Positions 24,571 to 34,900 of a stretch of DNA of 59,279 bases are shown here, piece by piece (within the stretch, counting starts at the first letter, position 1; every line of letters begins with the position of its first letter). The DNA is from a virus: positions 1-59,279 of IMG/VR virus record IMGVR_UViG_3300040816_001340; one strand, given 5' to 3'. Made by a program: the position numbers and the translations under genes. The notes under the pieces were generated by a model. It ran no database searches, had not been told where the DNA came from, and saw nothing but the letters and a program-made list of their open reading frames with translations.

Positions 24571-27327
24571 TTAAGACTTTTCATTTAATTCGTCTTGGAG
24601 ACTTTCATATTTTAATATTGCATCTGAAAGCCCATTTCCTGCTGGACTTTGATTTGTAGTATACCTATCATATACTTCACCAAAGAAAGTTCTATTAACT
24701 TTGCCAACATTATAAGCTGGCGCTCGCATAAATCCTTTATGATCAAGGCCAAGTGGAATATCATGAATTGGGGAAAATGTTAGTTGGACCCTCATAAATT
24801 GAGGTGCTTTAGATCCAATTCTGCTAGTCTCCCAAGTACTATCATTATAATTATAGTCTAGTTGCGTTATTACGCCAGCTAGGCCGCGGCCTCGAGATGA
24901 CTCAAATGCTTTAACAATCGGGTTATATATTTTTAAGTCACCGTCAGCTTTATCTGTTTCTGGATTAATGTTGTCAGGCTTCATAAGACCGTCTAATAAT
25001 GCCGGGCCAGCATCTATAGTATTTTGAGTAAAAGAATTTTTTATATTAGCTATGACAATCGAGTCATGTGAAGCTAAAATAGTTATAGCAGAATTATTCA
25101 AAGGTTTTAGCTCATAAAAACCAACATGTGACTTACCTTCATCAGAAGGACCTCCAAAAAAACTTAATAAAGATGTAGAATCGCTATATGCAGAAACTTT
25201 GCACTTTAAGTATTCGTTATTTTTGTAATATGACCGGCCTAAAGTACTTGCAAAAGGTGTTGTTGCTTTAATCCCTATACCTCCAACTGCTTGAAAAAAC
25301 CCGTTAGTATCTTCAGGATAGACGCCTGGCAATAAAAAGACTTCGTCACCTTCAGCGGCAACAAGAGGAATAGGTATACCTGATTCAAGAGTTTTTATAT
25401 CACCAACAGACTTTTGTAAAACTGTAGACTTGTCATTTGAATTATGACTATAAATTCCAGGAGGTGAATCGCTACCAGGATTTACTCTAGTAAAAAAGTT
25501 AGTGCCATCAAATATAGACTGCAAACTTAAATTAGTTTCACTATTTGCTTCTTTATTTGTATTAAATTTTATTGTATTTGTCCTATATTGATCAGACTTG
25601 TCAATTTCTGTGTCTAAAATGCTGAAGTCTTCGTCTCCAGCTCCAAAAAGTCGTGCAAGATTTTTTCTTGAATAGTTTGACTTAAATAAATCACCAAGTC
25701 TTATTCTAATAACAGGTGAGGACGTAGGTATTTGAGAAAAAGGTTGTGTAAATCCGGCATCAACTTTGGCACCTTTCGACCATTGCGGATAACACATTGC
25801 AACAAGACGATTAACACAAAACCACATATAGTCATGATCATCAGGATTCATTGCTGCCAATGTAAAGTTTATAGATATATTTCGAGTTGTCTTACTATAC
25901 GTCTTTATTGACTCAACTCGTCCATATCCATCAGTTTCATTAAAAGAAGGATTAAAGCTATCTGAAATGCTTTCGATAAATGCATGAAAAGCCATTATCT
26001 CATTGTTTCTTAAATCTTGAAAGTAAAACGGAACATATTCAGCTTCTAATTTATCTTCAAGATCTTTAACTTCTTTTTTTGTAAATCTACTTGCATTTTT
26101 GTCTTTTTCTCTTATCTTAAATTTTGTTGCAAGTGATCCTAAGTCTTTTATTTGCGCATTTCCGTCTAAAGCAATTGCTCTTTGAATTTCATGTCCAACA
26201 TTCAAATGACTATCTATCTGGTGCATACTAAGAGGTGATGTTGACTGATTTCCAATTGTATTGCTCCAGGGCCCTTTTTTTGACTTGGCGAGTCTTGTTA
26301 GGGCCGAATTGGGTAGATACCTAGTGTCAACATTATAACCTAGTGGATGATCACCTAGAACATATTTTACTAGTAGTTTTTCACCTACATTAATTCTTTC
26401 AACAATATATTTGAAGTAATATGAATTAACAAAGTCAGTAAAGCCAAAGTTTGTATTAACAGTTACTTTGCTTGATTTAACATATGTTCTATAAACAGCA
26501 TCTAAAGATATACGTCGTAGTCTTAACTTGACTCTATTGAAAACATCTTGACTATTTATCAGAGAGTCAATGACATTATTAGCAAAAAAAGTTATAACCG
26601 AAACTGGAAAACCTATAGAAGTACCAGTTAAATCATCAAAGTCTAATTCTTTCAAAGACTTAATAACGTCTGTATTGGTTAAATCAACTAATAAACCTGT
26701 CATTAAAGCAACAAGAGCACCACTTTTTGTTTTAGGCCAGTTTGCTTCTTCGTGCAAGAGCTCAATAAAGTTATCAAGAATATTCATGCTGCTATATTGT
26801 CTATAGCTTCCCATTGTAAGATCAGTTTTCGATCTTACGTCTTCTTTCCATTGGGCATATAAAATTTCAAAAGCTGCAACTGTTAAAAAAGAACTTAAGA
26901 ATATTTCAAAAAATTCTAAAAATACTCCTAAAAATATGCTTCTGTCACCAGAAAATCCAGCTGCTATTTGGTATTTTGTATCTAAGTTTGCAAAAGATAA
27001 AGTATTATTTGCATCATCACCATCATCAGCAAAAGAATTAAAAGGTACATATGACGTAGCCTCTTCAGGCTTAATAAATCTTTGTTCTTTTATAATAGTT
27101 TCACTTAAATTATCATCTTCTCTTCTTAATACTTGTCCTGTTTTTACATTATCTGCTTCAGGAAAACCACCAAAGCTTACATAGTCTAGAGAAGTTCTAA
27201 CAGACTTTTGTTTATTAATACTATCTGCTAAAGTTTTAGCGTAAGTGTCTATATTATTTGAAACAAGATTACCGCTATCATCGAATTGTAGTAATTTTCC
27301 ATCTGGGCGTAAGACATACTTTGGCAT
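24571..27327 (-). CDS. Large tail/baseplate-associated structural protein
   Basis: 918 residues, beginning MPKYVLRPDGKLLQF. Hydrophobic helices near 130-155 (FLGVFLEFFEIFLSSFLTV) may be buried. Around 420-520 the pattern VPFYFQDLRNNEIMAFHAF, then ISDSFNPSFNETDGYGR and ISINFTLAAMNPDDHDYMW resembles a domain of marine myophage tail proteins often encoded after the tape measure. In this region a shared beta-sandwich packs next to the tube end. Probably a tail-tip or baseplate component. No catalytic motif is visible. Ribosome site AAAGGATT is adequate. Confidence 0.55.
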   Translation of the reverse strand: MPKYVLRPDGKLLQFDDSGNLVSNNIDTYAKTLADSINKQKSVRTSLDYVSFGGFPEADNVKTGQVLRREDDNLSETIIKEQRFIKPEEATSYVPFNSFADDGDDANNTLSFANLDTKYQIAAGFSGDRSIFLGVFLEFFEIFLSSFLTVAAFEILYAQWKEDVRSKTDLTMGSYRQYSSMNILDNFIELLHEEANWPKTKSGALVALMTGLLVDLTNTDVIKSLKELDFDDLTGTSIGFPVSVITFFANNVIDSLINSQDVFNRVKLRLRRISLDAVYRTYVKSSKVTVNTNFGFTDFVNSYYFKYIVERINVGEKLLVKYVLGDHPLGYNVDTRYLPNSALTRLAKSKKGPWSNTIGNQSTSPLSMHQIDSHLNVGHEIQRAIALDGNAQIKDLGSLATKFKIREKDKNASRFTKKEVKDLEDKLEAEYVPFYFQDLRNNEIMAFHAFIESISDSFNPSFNETDGYGRVESIKTYSKTTRNISINFTLAAMNPDDHDYMWFCVNRLVAMCYPQWSKGAKVDAGFTQPFSQIPTSSPVIRIRLGDLFKSNYSRKNLARLFGAGDEDFSILDTEIDKSDQYRTNTIKFNTNKEANSETNLSLQSIFDGTNFFTRVNPGSDSPPGIYSHNSNDKSTVLQKSVGDIKTLESGIPIPLVAAEGDEVFLLPGVYPEDTNGFFQAVGGIGIKATTPFASTLGRSYYKNNEYLKCKVSAYSDSTSLLSFFGGPSDEGKSHVGFYELKPLNNSAITILASHDSIVIANIKNSFTQNTIDAGPALLDGLMKPDNINPETDKADGDLKIYNPIVKAFESSRGRGLAGVITQLDYNYNDSTWETSRIGSKAPQFMRVQLTFSPIHDIPLGLDHKGFMRAPAYNVGKVNRTFFGEVYDRYTTNQSPAGNGLSDAILKYESLQDELNEKS

Positions 27328-27344
27328 AGCGATAATCCTTTAAG

Positions 27345-27536
27345 TTACTTTTTTCTTTCAGAAAGTTCTATTAATGTTTTTTGTAATGTGCTATCAGAAC
27401 TATTTATGCTTTTTCTTATTAACTCCTCTACATAATTCTCTGCTTCAATTTTAGATAATTCAAAATTTTTCTGGAGCAATTCTATTAAAGGCTTTTTGAA
27501 ATTTTTAGCTATATCATTATAATTTATCTTAAACAC
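27345..27536 (-). CDS. Small hypothetical helical protein
   Basis: 63 residues, Lys- and Glu-rich, entirely helical (KPLIELLQKNFELSKIEAENYVEEL). It sits between the tape measure and the 918-residue tail gene, both 12-17 nt away, on the same strand, so it is likely real. A chaperone or small tail component would fit the place, but nothing in the sequence shows it. Confidence 0.5.
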   Translation of the reverse strand: MFKINYNDIAKNFKKPLIELLQKNFELSKIEAENYVEELIRKSINSSDSTLQKTLIELSERKK

Positions 27537-27548
27537 TGTTTATCTTTC

Positions 27549-30500
27549 TTAAGCTAGAGGAACTGGATTGTAACCGCCCGCATCATTTGCATTCTTTGAC
27601 AGAAGCGTCATATTGCCTTTGTTGTCTGTATTTATATTATACTGTGTCGTACCATTTATAGCAGCACTTATTATTTTATTTGTTAACTCATCACCGTCAA
27701 GCATTTGCTTAATTGAAAGGTTTATCATGATAGGCTGCGAAGCTTGTTTTGTAATAGCTTCTGATACTTTTCTTGTTTCTTCAATTTGAGTATTGCTTTT
27801 CGCTTGCACAGCTTCTTTTTCAGATATAAACGAGTTAGCTACACCTGAAAGTAAAGCTATAGGCGCAGCAATCGGAGCTGCTAAAGGAAATAAAGATGCA
27901 ATAGATGCTATTGACGTTATAGAACTTAAAGCGCCTTTAAGATAGTTACCAGACTTAAATTGTTGATATGCACTATATCCACTTAGAGCACCACCAATTC
28001 CTGCAAAACCTTTGGTAGCAGCTGAAACGCCTTTACTTAAAAAGCTAGACCTAGGTTTCGGAGCAGTCATAGCTGTGCTAGCTGTGTTAGTATTACTAGG
28101 CAAAGCTGCGGGTGCAGGGCTTGCAGGTTTAACTGCATTTTTTTGTGCTTGTTGAGCAGCAAGTGCTGCAGCTGAAGCGGCCGAAGAAGCTGATGCTGCA
28201 GTTTGTGCAAGTCGACCGCCTAACATGAATGTTCCTGCTGTAGAAAGTATTGAAGGACCAAATATTCCAGCACCAATAGCTAGCTTCTCCCAGCCACCTA
28301 AACTACTCCAAGTTAACTTAATACCTTCCCAGATACCTGTAACAATCATACCACCAATATCAGCTAATATACTTCCTGAAGTACTTACTGCATTCTTAAA
28401 CTCAGTTATAAGTTGTGATATTAATCCTTCACTTATAACTTTGCCATTTAAGTCTTTTTTGTCAGTAAGAATACCTTTAACTTTATCCCAAGAGTCTAAG
28501 ACGTATTTTTTGAAAAATTTACCTAGACCAGTTTTAGGATCACTATAACTATTGCCCTTAAAAGTTCCATTAAATAATCTTAGCAAATCAATAAAACCAG
28601 TAACTAGTGCAGGTAAGCTTTTTATCATACCACTTATAATTCCGCCTACCATTCTTTGACCAATAAGAAATAGTCTAGAGACAAACTTGCTATTCATAAA
28701 TGAATCATACATCTTAGAAAATGAATTTTGTATCTTTTCTGGAGTTGACTCAACATCTATTAGTACGTTTATAAATGAAGCTATATTTTTTGATAAAGTT
28801 ACAAATCCATTTGCAACGTCATCGTCTATAAGCTTTGCAAAGGTTCCAATTATATTGTCGATAGAGTCTAAAAGATCTTTAGAAAGAAAGTTATTAAGTA
28901 CTTTAGTATAAATGTTTTGTATACTATTACTTAGGCCCATCATTGACTTTTGGAATCGTGTATTTTTAACTAACGCATCCTTCATACCTTCAGACATAGC
29001 CTGAAATGGGCTTGTTAGTTTTTTACCAACATTTACAAACTCTTTTATAGAACCTGACATTTCTTTGACAGCTTCTTTAAGCTGGTGTTCAGGCGAAGAT
29101 TCTTTCATTTTTTGCTGAAGCTCTTGATATGAAAGACCCATTCCTTCAAAAGACATTGCTGTTTGAAGCATTTCTCCATTTAAGCCTGTATATTGAGATA
29201 AGAGAGCTTTTTCATGACGATTTAAGTCTCTAAAGTCTCGGCCTGTTTGAATCATTCCTTCTCTAAATTGATTTAATATCTCCATTGGATCTTCAGCACG
29301 AATGATATCCATTGCATCAATTGCCATACCAAATGTTTGAGAAAGAAGAGCAGCACTTTCTGCAGCACTCTCAAAAGTTGTAAACTTATTAAATATTGAA
29401 ACCAAACCTTCAGCTTCTACGCCTAGTTGCGCTGCTTGAGCAGTAACATTTGCAAATTCTTGTTCTGAAAGATGACTAAATTCAACAACATTTTTTCTTA
29501 AAACATTCATTCCTTTAGCAACTTGTTTTTGATCTACACCAAATTTATTTTGTGCTTGGTTTGAAGCATAAATTGCCTTTGCAAGACCTCTAAACGGATG
29601 AATGCCTTCTGACATGCTTCTTCGCATCATAAACATGTTATCTTCAACAGACATACCTAAAGATCGAAGTGCCCTTTCAGCAGTAATACCATTATCTTGA
29701 TACGCGTCTGAATAAAGGTTTCCTAACGATCCCATTGCTGTAACAGTTTCTCTAACAGCAGCAGCCATCGCTTTTTGACCTTCAAGACCATAACCAAATG
29801 TTTTTGCTGCCTCTGAGTTTACATTAAGAAATGCTGTACCTAAACCTCTTATTTGTGCAGTTAACCTAATAAATCCTTGACCTTGTTTAGACATTGAAGA
29901 AAAGTTTTCTTGAGTATCTTCAAGGGTTTGACTAATTGCTAAGTACTCTTCTCTAATTGAATGTGCTATATCAAGCATAGACTCAAGTGTTTTAAGTGGA
30001 AGAGTTATCAGCAGCTTACCAACATTTATTAATGTTGTCATTAATCCTTTGAATACATTAAATAAACTTGATCCTATACCCATAAAGAAAGACATATGAC
30101 TTTTGAATGTATCAAATGCAAAAAAGAGTCTTTCTCGCCTTGACTCTAATTTGTTAAATATCTCAGCTTGTTGCTTTGAATATAATAAAAAACCTCCGGT
30201 TAGCTTATTGAGCGCAGCAGTCCCAAGAGATGTATTTTTATCAACAAAAGCACCGTATCTTTTAATTAAGTCTTTTTGGACAGCTTTTGTTTTTAAGTCT
30301 ATCATTTTTGTGTAGTCATCTACACTATCAGCTGCAGCCATAGCTGCATCTCGTACACCTTCAAAAGCTTCTTGTTGATTAGATAAAGTACTATTAAAGC
30401 TTCCCATTCCAGACTCAGCGTTTCCTATAACAGCTGTTAAGTCTTGAACCGATGTAGCAAATGTGTTTGCAGTTGCATTTAATGATCCTACTGTATCTTG

Positions 30501-30557
30501 TAGGTTACTCATTAGTCCTACAAGAGACTCAAGTTGTCCAAAGACTTTATCATCCAT
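27549..30557 (-). CDS. Tail tape measure protein
   Basis: 1002 residues, the longest helix-rich gene of the tail block. It begins with heptad-like helices (DKVFGQLESLVGLMSNLQDTV), has hydrophobic segments near 160-190 (FFMGIGSSLFNVFKGLMTTL), 720-790 and 870-900 (ITSIASIASLFPLAAPIAAPI), and an Ala/Pro-rich linker around 815. This layout, and position directly after the frameshifted chaperone genes, identify the tape measure that sets tail length and helps eject DNA. Stop and start overlap with the preceding 80-residue gene as TAATG, indicating coupling. Confidence 0.88.
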   Translation of the reverse strand: MDDKVFGQLESLVGLMSNLQDTVGSLNATANTFATSVQDLTAVIGNAESGMGSFNSTLSNQQEAFEGVRDAAMAAADSVDDYTKMIDLKTKAVQKDLIKRYGAFVDKNTSLGTAALNKLTGGFLLYSKQQAEIFNKLESRRERLFFAFDTFKSHMSFFMGIGSSLFNVFKGLMTTLINVGKLLITLPLKTLESMLDIAHSIREEYLAISQTLEDTQENFSSMSKQGQGFIRLTAQIRGLGTAFLNVNSEAAKTFGYGLEGQKAMAAAVRETVTAMGSLGNLYSDAYQDNGITAERALRSLGMSVEDNMFMMRRSMSEGIHPFRGLAKAIYASNQAQNKFGVDQKQVAKGMNVLRKNVVEFSHLSEQEFANVTAQAAQLGVEAEGLVSIFNKFTTFESAAESAALLSQTFGMAIDAMDIIRAEDPMEILNQFREGMIQTGRDFRDLNRHEKALLSQYTGLNGEMLQTAMSFEGMGLSYQELQQKMKESSPEHQLKEAVKEMSGSIKEFVNVGKKLTSPFQAMSEGMKDALVKNTRFQKSMMGLSNSIQNIYTKVLNNFLSKDLLDSIDNIIGTFAKLIDDDVANGFVTLSKNIASFINVLIDVESTPEKIQNSFSKMYDSFMNSKFVSRLFLIGQRMVGGIISGMIKSLPALVTGFIDLLRLFNGTFKGNSYSDPKTGLGKFFKKYVLDSWDKVKGILTDKKDLNGKVISEGLISQLITEFKNAVSTSGSILADIGGMIVTGIWEGIKLTWSSLGGWEKLAIGAGIFGPSILSTAGTFMLGGRLAQTAASASSAASAAALAAQQAQKNAVKPASPAPAALPSNTNTASTAMTAPKPRSSFLSKGVSAATKGFAGIGGALSGYSAYQQFKSGNYLKGALSSITSIASIASLFPLAAPIAAPIALLSGVANSFISEKEAVQAKSNTQIEETRKVSEAITKQASQPIMINLSIKQMLDGDELTNKIISAAINGTTQYNINTDNKGNMTLLSKNANDAGGYNPVPLA

Positions 30558-30799
30558 TAGAGTCTCCAGGTAATACCACTAATTTTTTGAAACTCTAATG
30601 TTGCTTCTTTTTTTATTTCTGCTTGCTTAGTAATGCTTTCTAAATTACCTTCTTGAATTGCCTGATAAAGCTTTTTACTTTCAGAAAGTAAACGAGAATA
30701 ACTCTGGAGAAACTCTTTGTCTCCGTTTAGGTTGATATTAATATCACGTTCAAGAATGAATTCTGCAGCAATTTTGTGTAGTTTATTTGAATTGTACAT
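30557..30799 (-). CDS. Small hypothetical protein before the tape measure
   Basis: 80 residues, helical and charged (LLSESKKLYQAIQEGNLESITKQAEIKKEA). It lies between the tail-assembly chaperone pair and the tape measure, with an overlapping TAATG junction to the latter. The position suggests a tail assembly helper. A TATTTATA box precedes it by 15 nt, and GAGACCTC/GAGGTC-like bases contain the ribosome site (GAGGT). Confidence 0.55.
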   Translation of the reverse strand: MYNSNKLHKIAAEFILERDININLNGDKEFLQSYSRLLSESKKLYQAIQEGNLESITKQAEIKKEATLEFQKISGITWRL

Positions 30800-30814
30800 G
30801 GTGAGACCTCATAG

Positions 30815-30822
30815 TATAAATA
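30815..30822 (-). promoter_or_regulatory. TATTTATA box before the 80-residue gene and tape measure
   Basis: Gene-sense TATTTATA, 15 nt before the ATG at 30799 and in an intergenic gap. Part of the recurrent motif described under findings. Promoter function is not demonstrated. Confidence 0.3.
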
Positions 30823-30826
30823 TATA

Positions 30827-31114
30827 TCAAGTAAACCTTCTCAGATTTGCAGGTGATTGAGCTCTCATTTTTCCTGATAATGCATTTTCTTCTGCAGACG
30901 CGTGTCCTTTTGAAGCGTTTGTATTTTTTATTTCCTGAACAACTCTTTGTATGAACCACTTTCTCTGGAAAACTGGAAGTCTATAGGCATCTCTATAAGA
31001 AAATCCTATGTAATACATCAATATAAAAATTTGTTCAAGAATAAAATCTTTATCATTAGGTGTCAGGCCAAAAAAAGCTTGCGCCGAGGGGTAGGCGCAC
31101 CTCCGAACTCTCAT
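30827..31114 (-). CDS. Tail-assembly chaperone, frameshift extension
   Basis: The open frame spans 95 codons, but the meaningful part starts at FFGLTPNDKDF, after the T7 run at 31070-31076. The following helices (LEQIFILMYYIGFSYRDAYRLPVFQRKWFIQRVVQEI) look like a conserved folded domain. The only ATG (31114) has no ribosome site and would add 13 residues of low-complexity basic sequence. I infer that it is read as a C-terminal extension of the 281-residue upstream protein by a +1 or -2 ribosomal frameshift, giving about 357 residues. Such paired products upstream of the tape measure are a hallmark of tail-assembly chaperones. Confidence 0.65.
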   Translation of the reverse strand: MRVRRCAYPSAQAFFGLTPNDKDFILEQIFILMYYIGFSYRDAYRLPVFQRKWFIQRVVQEIKNTNASKGHASAEENALSGKMRAQSPANLRRFT

Positions 31115-31901
31115 GACAACTTGAACATGTCATCCAAGACTTCATCTCAATACCTGGCTCGTAGTTATCAAGAAATTTTCTTAATGCCAAAGAGTCTCTA
31201 GCAGGCATATTTCTAACAAAAACCCCAATCTTGTTCTTATCTCTAATGTCATCAACAGAAACAATTGATCTAATCAAACGATCAGTAACAGCTGTGTCAT
31301 TTCGCTGAAGACCTTGTTTCTTTTTTCTCTCTGAAGTTTTTGCAATATCTTGCTCGTCATGTCCAGTAAGAAACTTAACTTGAACAGTCTTTTTTGTCAC
31401 AGGTAATTCAACTTCAAATAAGTTTGCACCTTCTGTAACAGGACTTACTTCAAGTCTTTTAATAGCTAATTCTGAAAGATCAAAGTCGTTTTTTGCATTT
31501 GTTCCACATGCAGGACAGTCTACTTCAACAGAGTATTCTGATCCGTACCCGGTAATTCTAAGTGCAATCATAAGAGCATTTCTGTCACCACTAATAAGCA
31601 TATCTGGATCAATACTTTTGTCAACTAAACAGCTTCTCATTAACTCTGAAAGAACTGTTCCTTTTTTAATTAGTGCTCTACTTGTAAGAATATCCTCTTC
31701 TTTAGCTGTCATAGGTCTAATTTCTAGAGTTTCTCTACCATAAACTGGACTATCTACTGGATAAATTAAACCTTTACTAGGTAGAGGAACAGACTCAATA
31801 GGAATATCTAAACCAAAGTCTTCTTCTAGAACATTAACTCTCTTAATAGGACTGTCTCCACCTACTGGAACACCACCTAATAGCTCACCTCTATCTGACA
31901 T
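31056..31901 (-). CDS. T4 gp26-like baseplate / tail-assembly protein with zinc-binding cysteines
   Basis: 281 residues. VPLPSKGLIYP, then TLEIRPMTAKEEDILTSR and LISGDRNALMIALRITGYG, are characteristic of the family named after T4 baseplate gp26. Two CxxC pairs, CPACG (near 130) and CSSCHE (near 263), probably bind zinc. In this class of phage the gene lies just upstream of the tape measure and is likely an assembly chaperone. It ends LGASFFWPDT, and the T7 run before the stop allows a shift into the next frame. Ribosome site AAAGGATGT lies upstream. Confidence 0.75.
   Translation of the reverse strand: MSDRGELLGGVPVGGDSPIKRVNVLEEDFGLDIPIESVPLPSKGLIYPVDSPVYGRETLEIRPMTAKEEDILTSRALIKKGTVLSELMRSCLVDKSIDPDMLISGDRNALMIALRITGYGSEYSVEVDCPACGTNAKNDFDLSELAIKRLEVSPVTEGANLFEVELPVTKKTVQVKFLTGHDEQDIAKTSERKKKQGLQRNDTAVTDRLIRSIVSVDDIRDKNKIGVFVRNMPARDSLALRKFLDNYEPGIEMKSWMTCSSCHESSEVRLPLGASFFWPDT
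31070..31076 (-). promoter_or_regulatory. Probable programmed frameshift site (T7 run)
   Basis: The message reads AAGC TTTTTTT GGCC. In frame zero the codons are AGC TTT TTT TGG, then four codons to a TAA. Slipping by +1 (or -2) gives TTT TTT GGC and continues for 79 codons. Homopolymer slips of this kind occur in tail-assembly genes (Mu uses -2). Confidence 0.6.
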
Positions 31902-31923
31902 ATACTACATCCTTTATCTTCTC

Positions 31924-31961
31924 TCTAGAGATATTATACCTTAATTTCTAGAGATTGTTTA
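31924..31961 (-). promoter_or_regulatory. Promoter with two flanking TCTAGAGAT repeats
   Basis: Minus-strand TATAAT (31938-31933) has TAAACA 17 bp upstream (31961-31956). The nonamer TCTAGAGAT occurs at 31924-31932 and 31947-31955, 23 bp apart, on either side of the -10. The copy at the start site side would cover the transcription start, as an operator would. It drives the gp26-like, chaperone and tape measure genes. Confidence 0.4.
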
Positions 31962-31971
31962 ATTATTTTTT

Positions 31972-34900
31972 TTAATTTACTAGTCTTTCAAAAGTTCCTA
32001 CAATATCATCTAAATTAATAGTATCTTCTTCACCTGAACCCATATCTTTTCTTCCTACAAATACAACTGATACTGATCCTCTAAATATACCACTCTGCAA
32101 ATCTTCATCAGACATATTTCTAGAAGATATATTTGTAGTAAAGCTTTCTAGAACTCCTAATGTTACATACTCTTGTAAAATTTCTCTTAATCTTCTGTCA
32201 TATTCAGCAACAAAAGGCTCTACTCTAGATGTATAATTTTCAAATAGAAACTCTCTAACAGACATATCTCTAATTCTTTTTCTAATTTCAGATCGTGCTC
32301 TTCTAGTTCCTATCGCTCCTGCGAGACTAGGTTTAACATCATCTTCAGTTCTTGCTGAAGTTACTCTAATTGCATCTCTGCTTAATGCAATTGTATTAAT
32401 ATCTCTAGATCTATAAAGTTCTCTTAATTCATTTGTGTTATTAGAGCCTAGATCATTTAAGTCATTCAAAATTAGATTTAGACCACTTCCAACTTCAATC
32501 CGTTGTCCACTTGGTGACCTACCAACTTCAGTTCTAGAGATAACACCTAAAGCTCCTACTGTAGCAGGAATAACTTTTGAAATGCTTTCAGCACCCTCTA
32601 GAAGTCTTGTTTTAGTTTCACCAAAATAAGATGCATTATAACTACTAAAGTAATAGTTTCTTCTATGCGACTCTGCCGTTGCCTTTATAATTGTTTTATC
32701 TTGATCTTCGACTCCATCAATACCTGCGTCACTAGCAAAATTTGTCATATAATAACTTTTTGACCCAGTTACAATTTGGTAATTATAATTTGAAAGTGGA
32801 ATATCTTGTATATAAAGATATGTCTTTTCTTCAGAAGCAAAAGTAGCAGAATTTTTACGTAGAACACTACTTTCTATCCCAGGTAAACAAACCATATCAC
32901 GAAGCAAAAGGTTTTCGTCTTTGATCAAATTCGCTGCTTTATTGTAGCTTATAATAGTAGGACCATCTAGATCACCGTCTTCAAGCTCGTCGTTTTCTTC
33001 TCTTACACATGCATCAGATGTAAAGTTACTTTTATCAGCATCAAATATATTTGTTCCATCAAAACCACCTGCTAAGTAAACTGAAAATGCCATGTGTCTT
33101 GAATTGTATTCTGCAATTAACTTTTTTCTTGGATCTAAGTCTTCAAAAGGATTTACATTATAGTCTTTTAAGTCACTATTAACATTAAGATATCTAGCAT
33201 AGTCACTATGCATTAGCGTTTCTTCTTGCATAGTACTTAAGTCTTTGCCATCTCTTCGATATGTAGCTAAATTCCAATTAATAAAGTCTTGCTCAACATC
33301 ACTCGAGCCAGTATGAACAATTATTTTTTCTAAATGAAACAAGTTATTATTGTATAGATCAGTATCTATATTATTATCTTCGCTTTTTTCATTCCAACTA
33401 GCAGCTACTCCGTCTTGTGTTGCATCTGGCAAAAACATTGAAAAGTCAAAATACTTTTCGCTTCTACTTACTCCACCTACGTTTGCAAAATGAAGCAAAT
33501 CTTCACCTACTGGTTTAACAATCCTGTCTAATTGTACATTTATATCTTCATTTGTACGGTATCTATAGTTAAATCTTGCATTAATACCCCACGTAGGATT
33601 TTCAATGCTTGTTGCTCTACTTTGCAAGTCGTCAATACGTGGAGAAAACTTATCGTTAGCTTGTGTACTTAGTTGAACTGTCACTGGCAAAGGACACTGT
33701 ACTACGCCGTTACTAAAAGAACTATTGTCAATGGAACCAAAAGAAGAGATATTTGATAGTAAACTATTACTGTCATATTCTGTCATTATATGACGATAAC
33801 CTCTGAAACCGCTTGGCATTATTGTTGAAGGCATTTTTCTATTTTCAACATCTTCATGCATTTCTATTCGGATATATTGGCTCTGATTAGGATATTTTCC
33901 TTTTGTTACTATTTTTTGTTTTTCTACTGCGACTTCCCAATTGTAGTATTCATATTGCGATCCTATTTTTTTGGCAACATAATCTTTAGAATAAGGATCT
34001 AAGTTACAATTGTCAAACTTTTCTAAAATAACATCTGATCTATAGTCAACAACTAAAACTCTAAAATATGAATAACTATTACCAGAGTCTGAATTATTCT
34101 TTTTAAGCTCTTTTCCTAATGATATTGGCTGAATAATTGTATATACATCTTTATTTCCTACAGAGCCATCAGCTCTTGAATGAAACTTAAATAAGTCACT
34201 TACTTTTTTAGTTAAATTAACTCTACTAGTATCTTGAATAGCAAACGTTTGTGATACTATCCAAGGAGTCGATGCAGTTCTGTATCTTGCTCTAAAATCC
34301 TCAAAATTAGGATTACTAGTATCACTTGTATTTCTGTCTAAAGAAGAAGATAAAATAAAAGTTGTATATCCACTATCTAAATGTTTTAAGCCGCTATGAA
34401 ATGCATGTGATGGATCATAAGCTGAATATAACAAATGACCTTTTTCTTCTATTTTTAGAGGATCTGTATTGAAGACTTTTTTATAATAAAAGTCACTATT
34501 TCTATTAAAATTAAAGATAATTTTATTATCTTCAAAAATATTGTAACCGTTTAGAAATAAGCTAAAAATTCTATCTCCATCTTCATCTAGACTTCCACTA
34601 CCTATATGTTGACCTAAATCACCTCCAACACCATAAAATCCTTTTGCAATAGAATTGCTATCTAATGTTTTATTCGATTCTACAACATTAAGCCCAGGAT
34701 AAACTCCACTAGGAAACATTAGAATACCATTAATAATAGGATATAATTCTCTACCATTAGCATCTTCAGTTAAATTATTTGTTACACCATCAATACTTGT
34801 CATTCCAAATTGTTCAAATGACTCTGTTAGTGGGTGTAGTATAACGTTATTATCAATAGAACCTGTGCTCTGATAATAAAAGCCGCCTAAAAAGAATGTT

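Noticed and set aside
31112-31114. ATG as independent start for the 95-codon tail frame
   Set aside because: No ribosome site, and its first 13 residues are an out-of-frame reading of the gp26-like gene; frameshifting explains the frame better.
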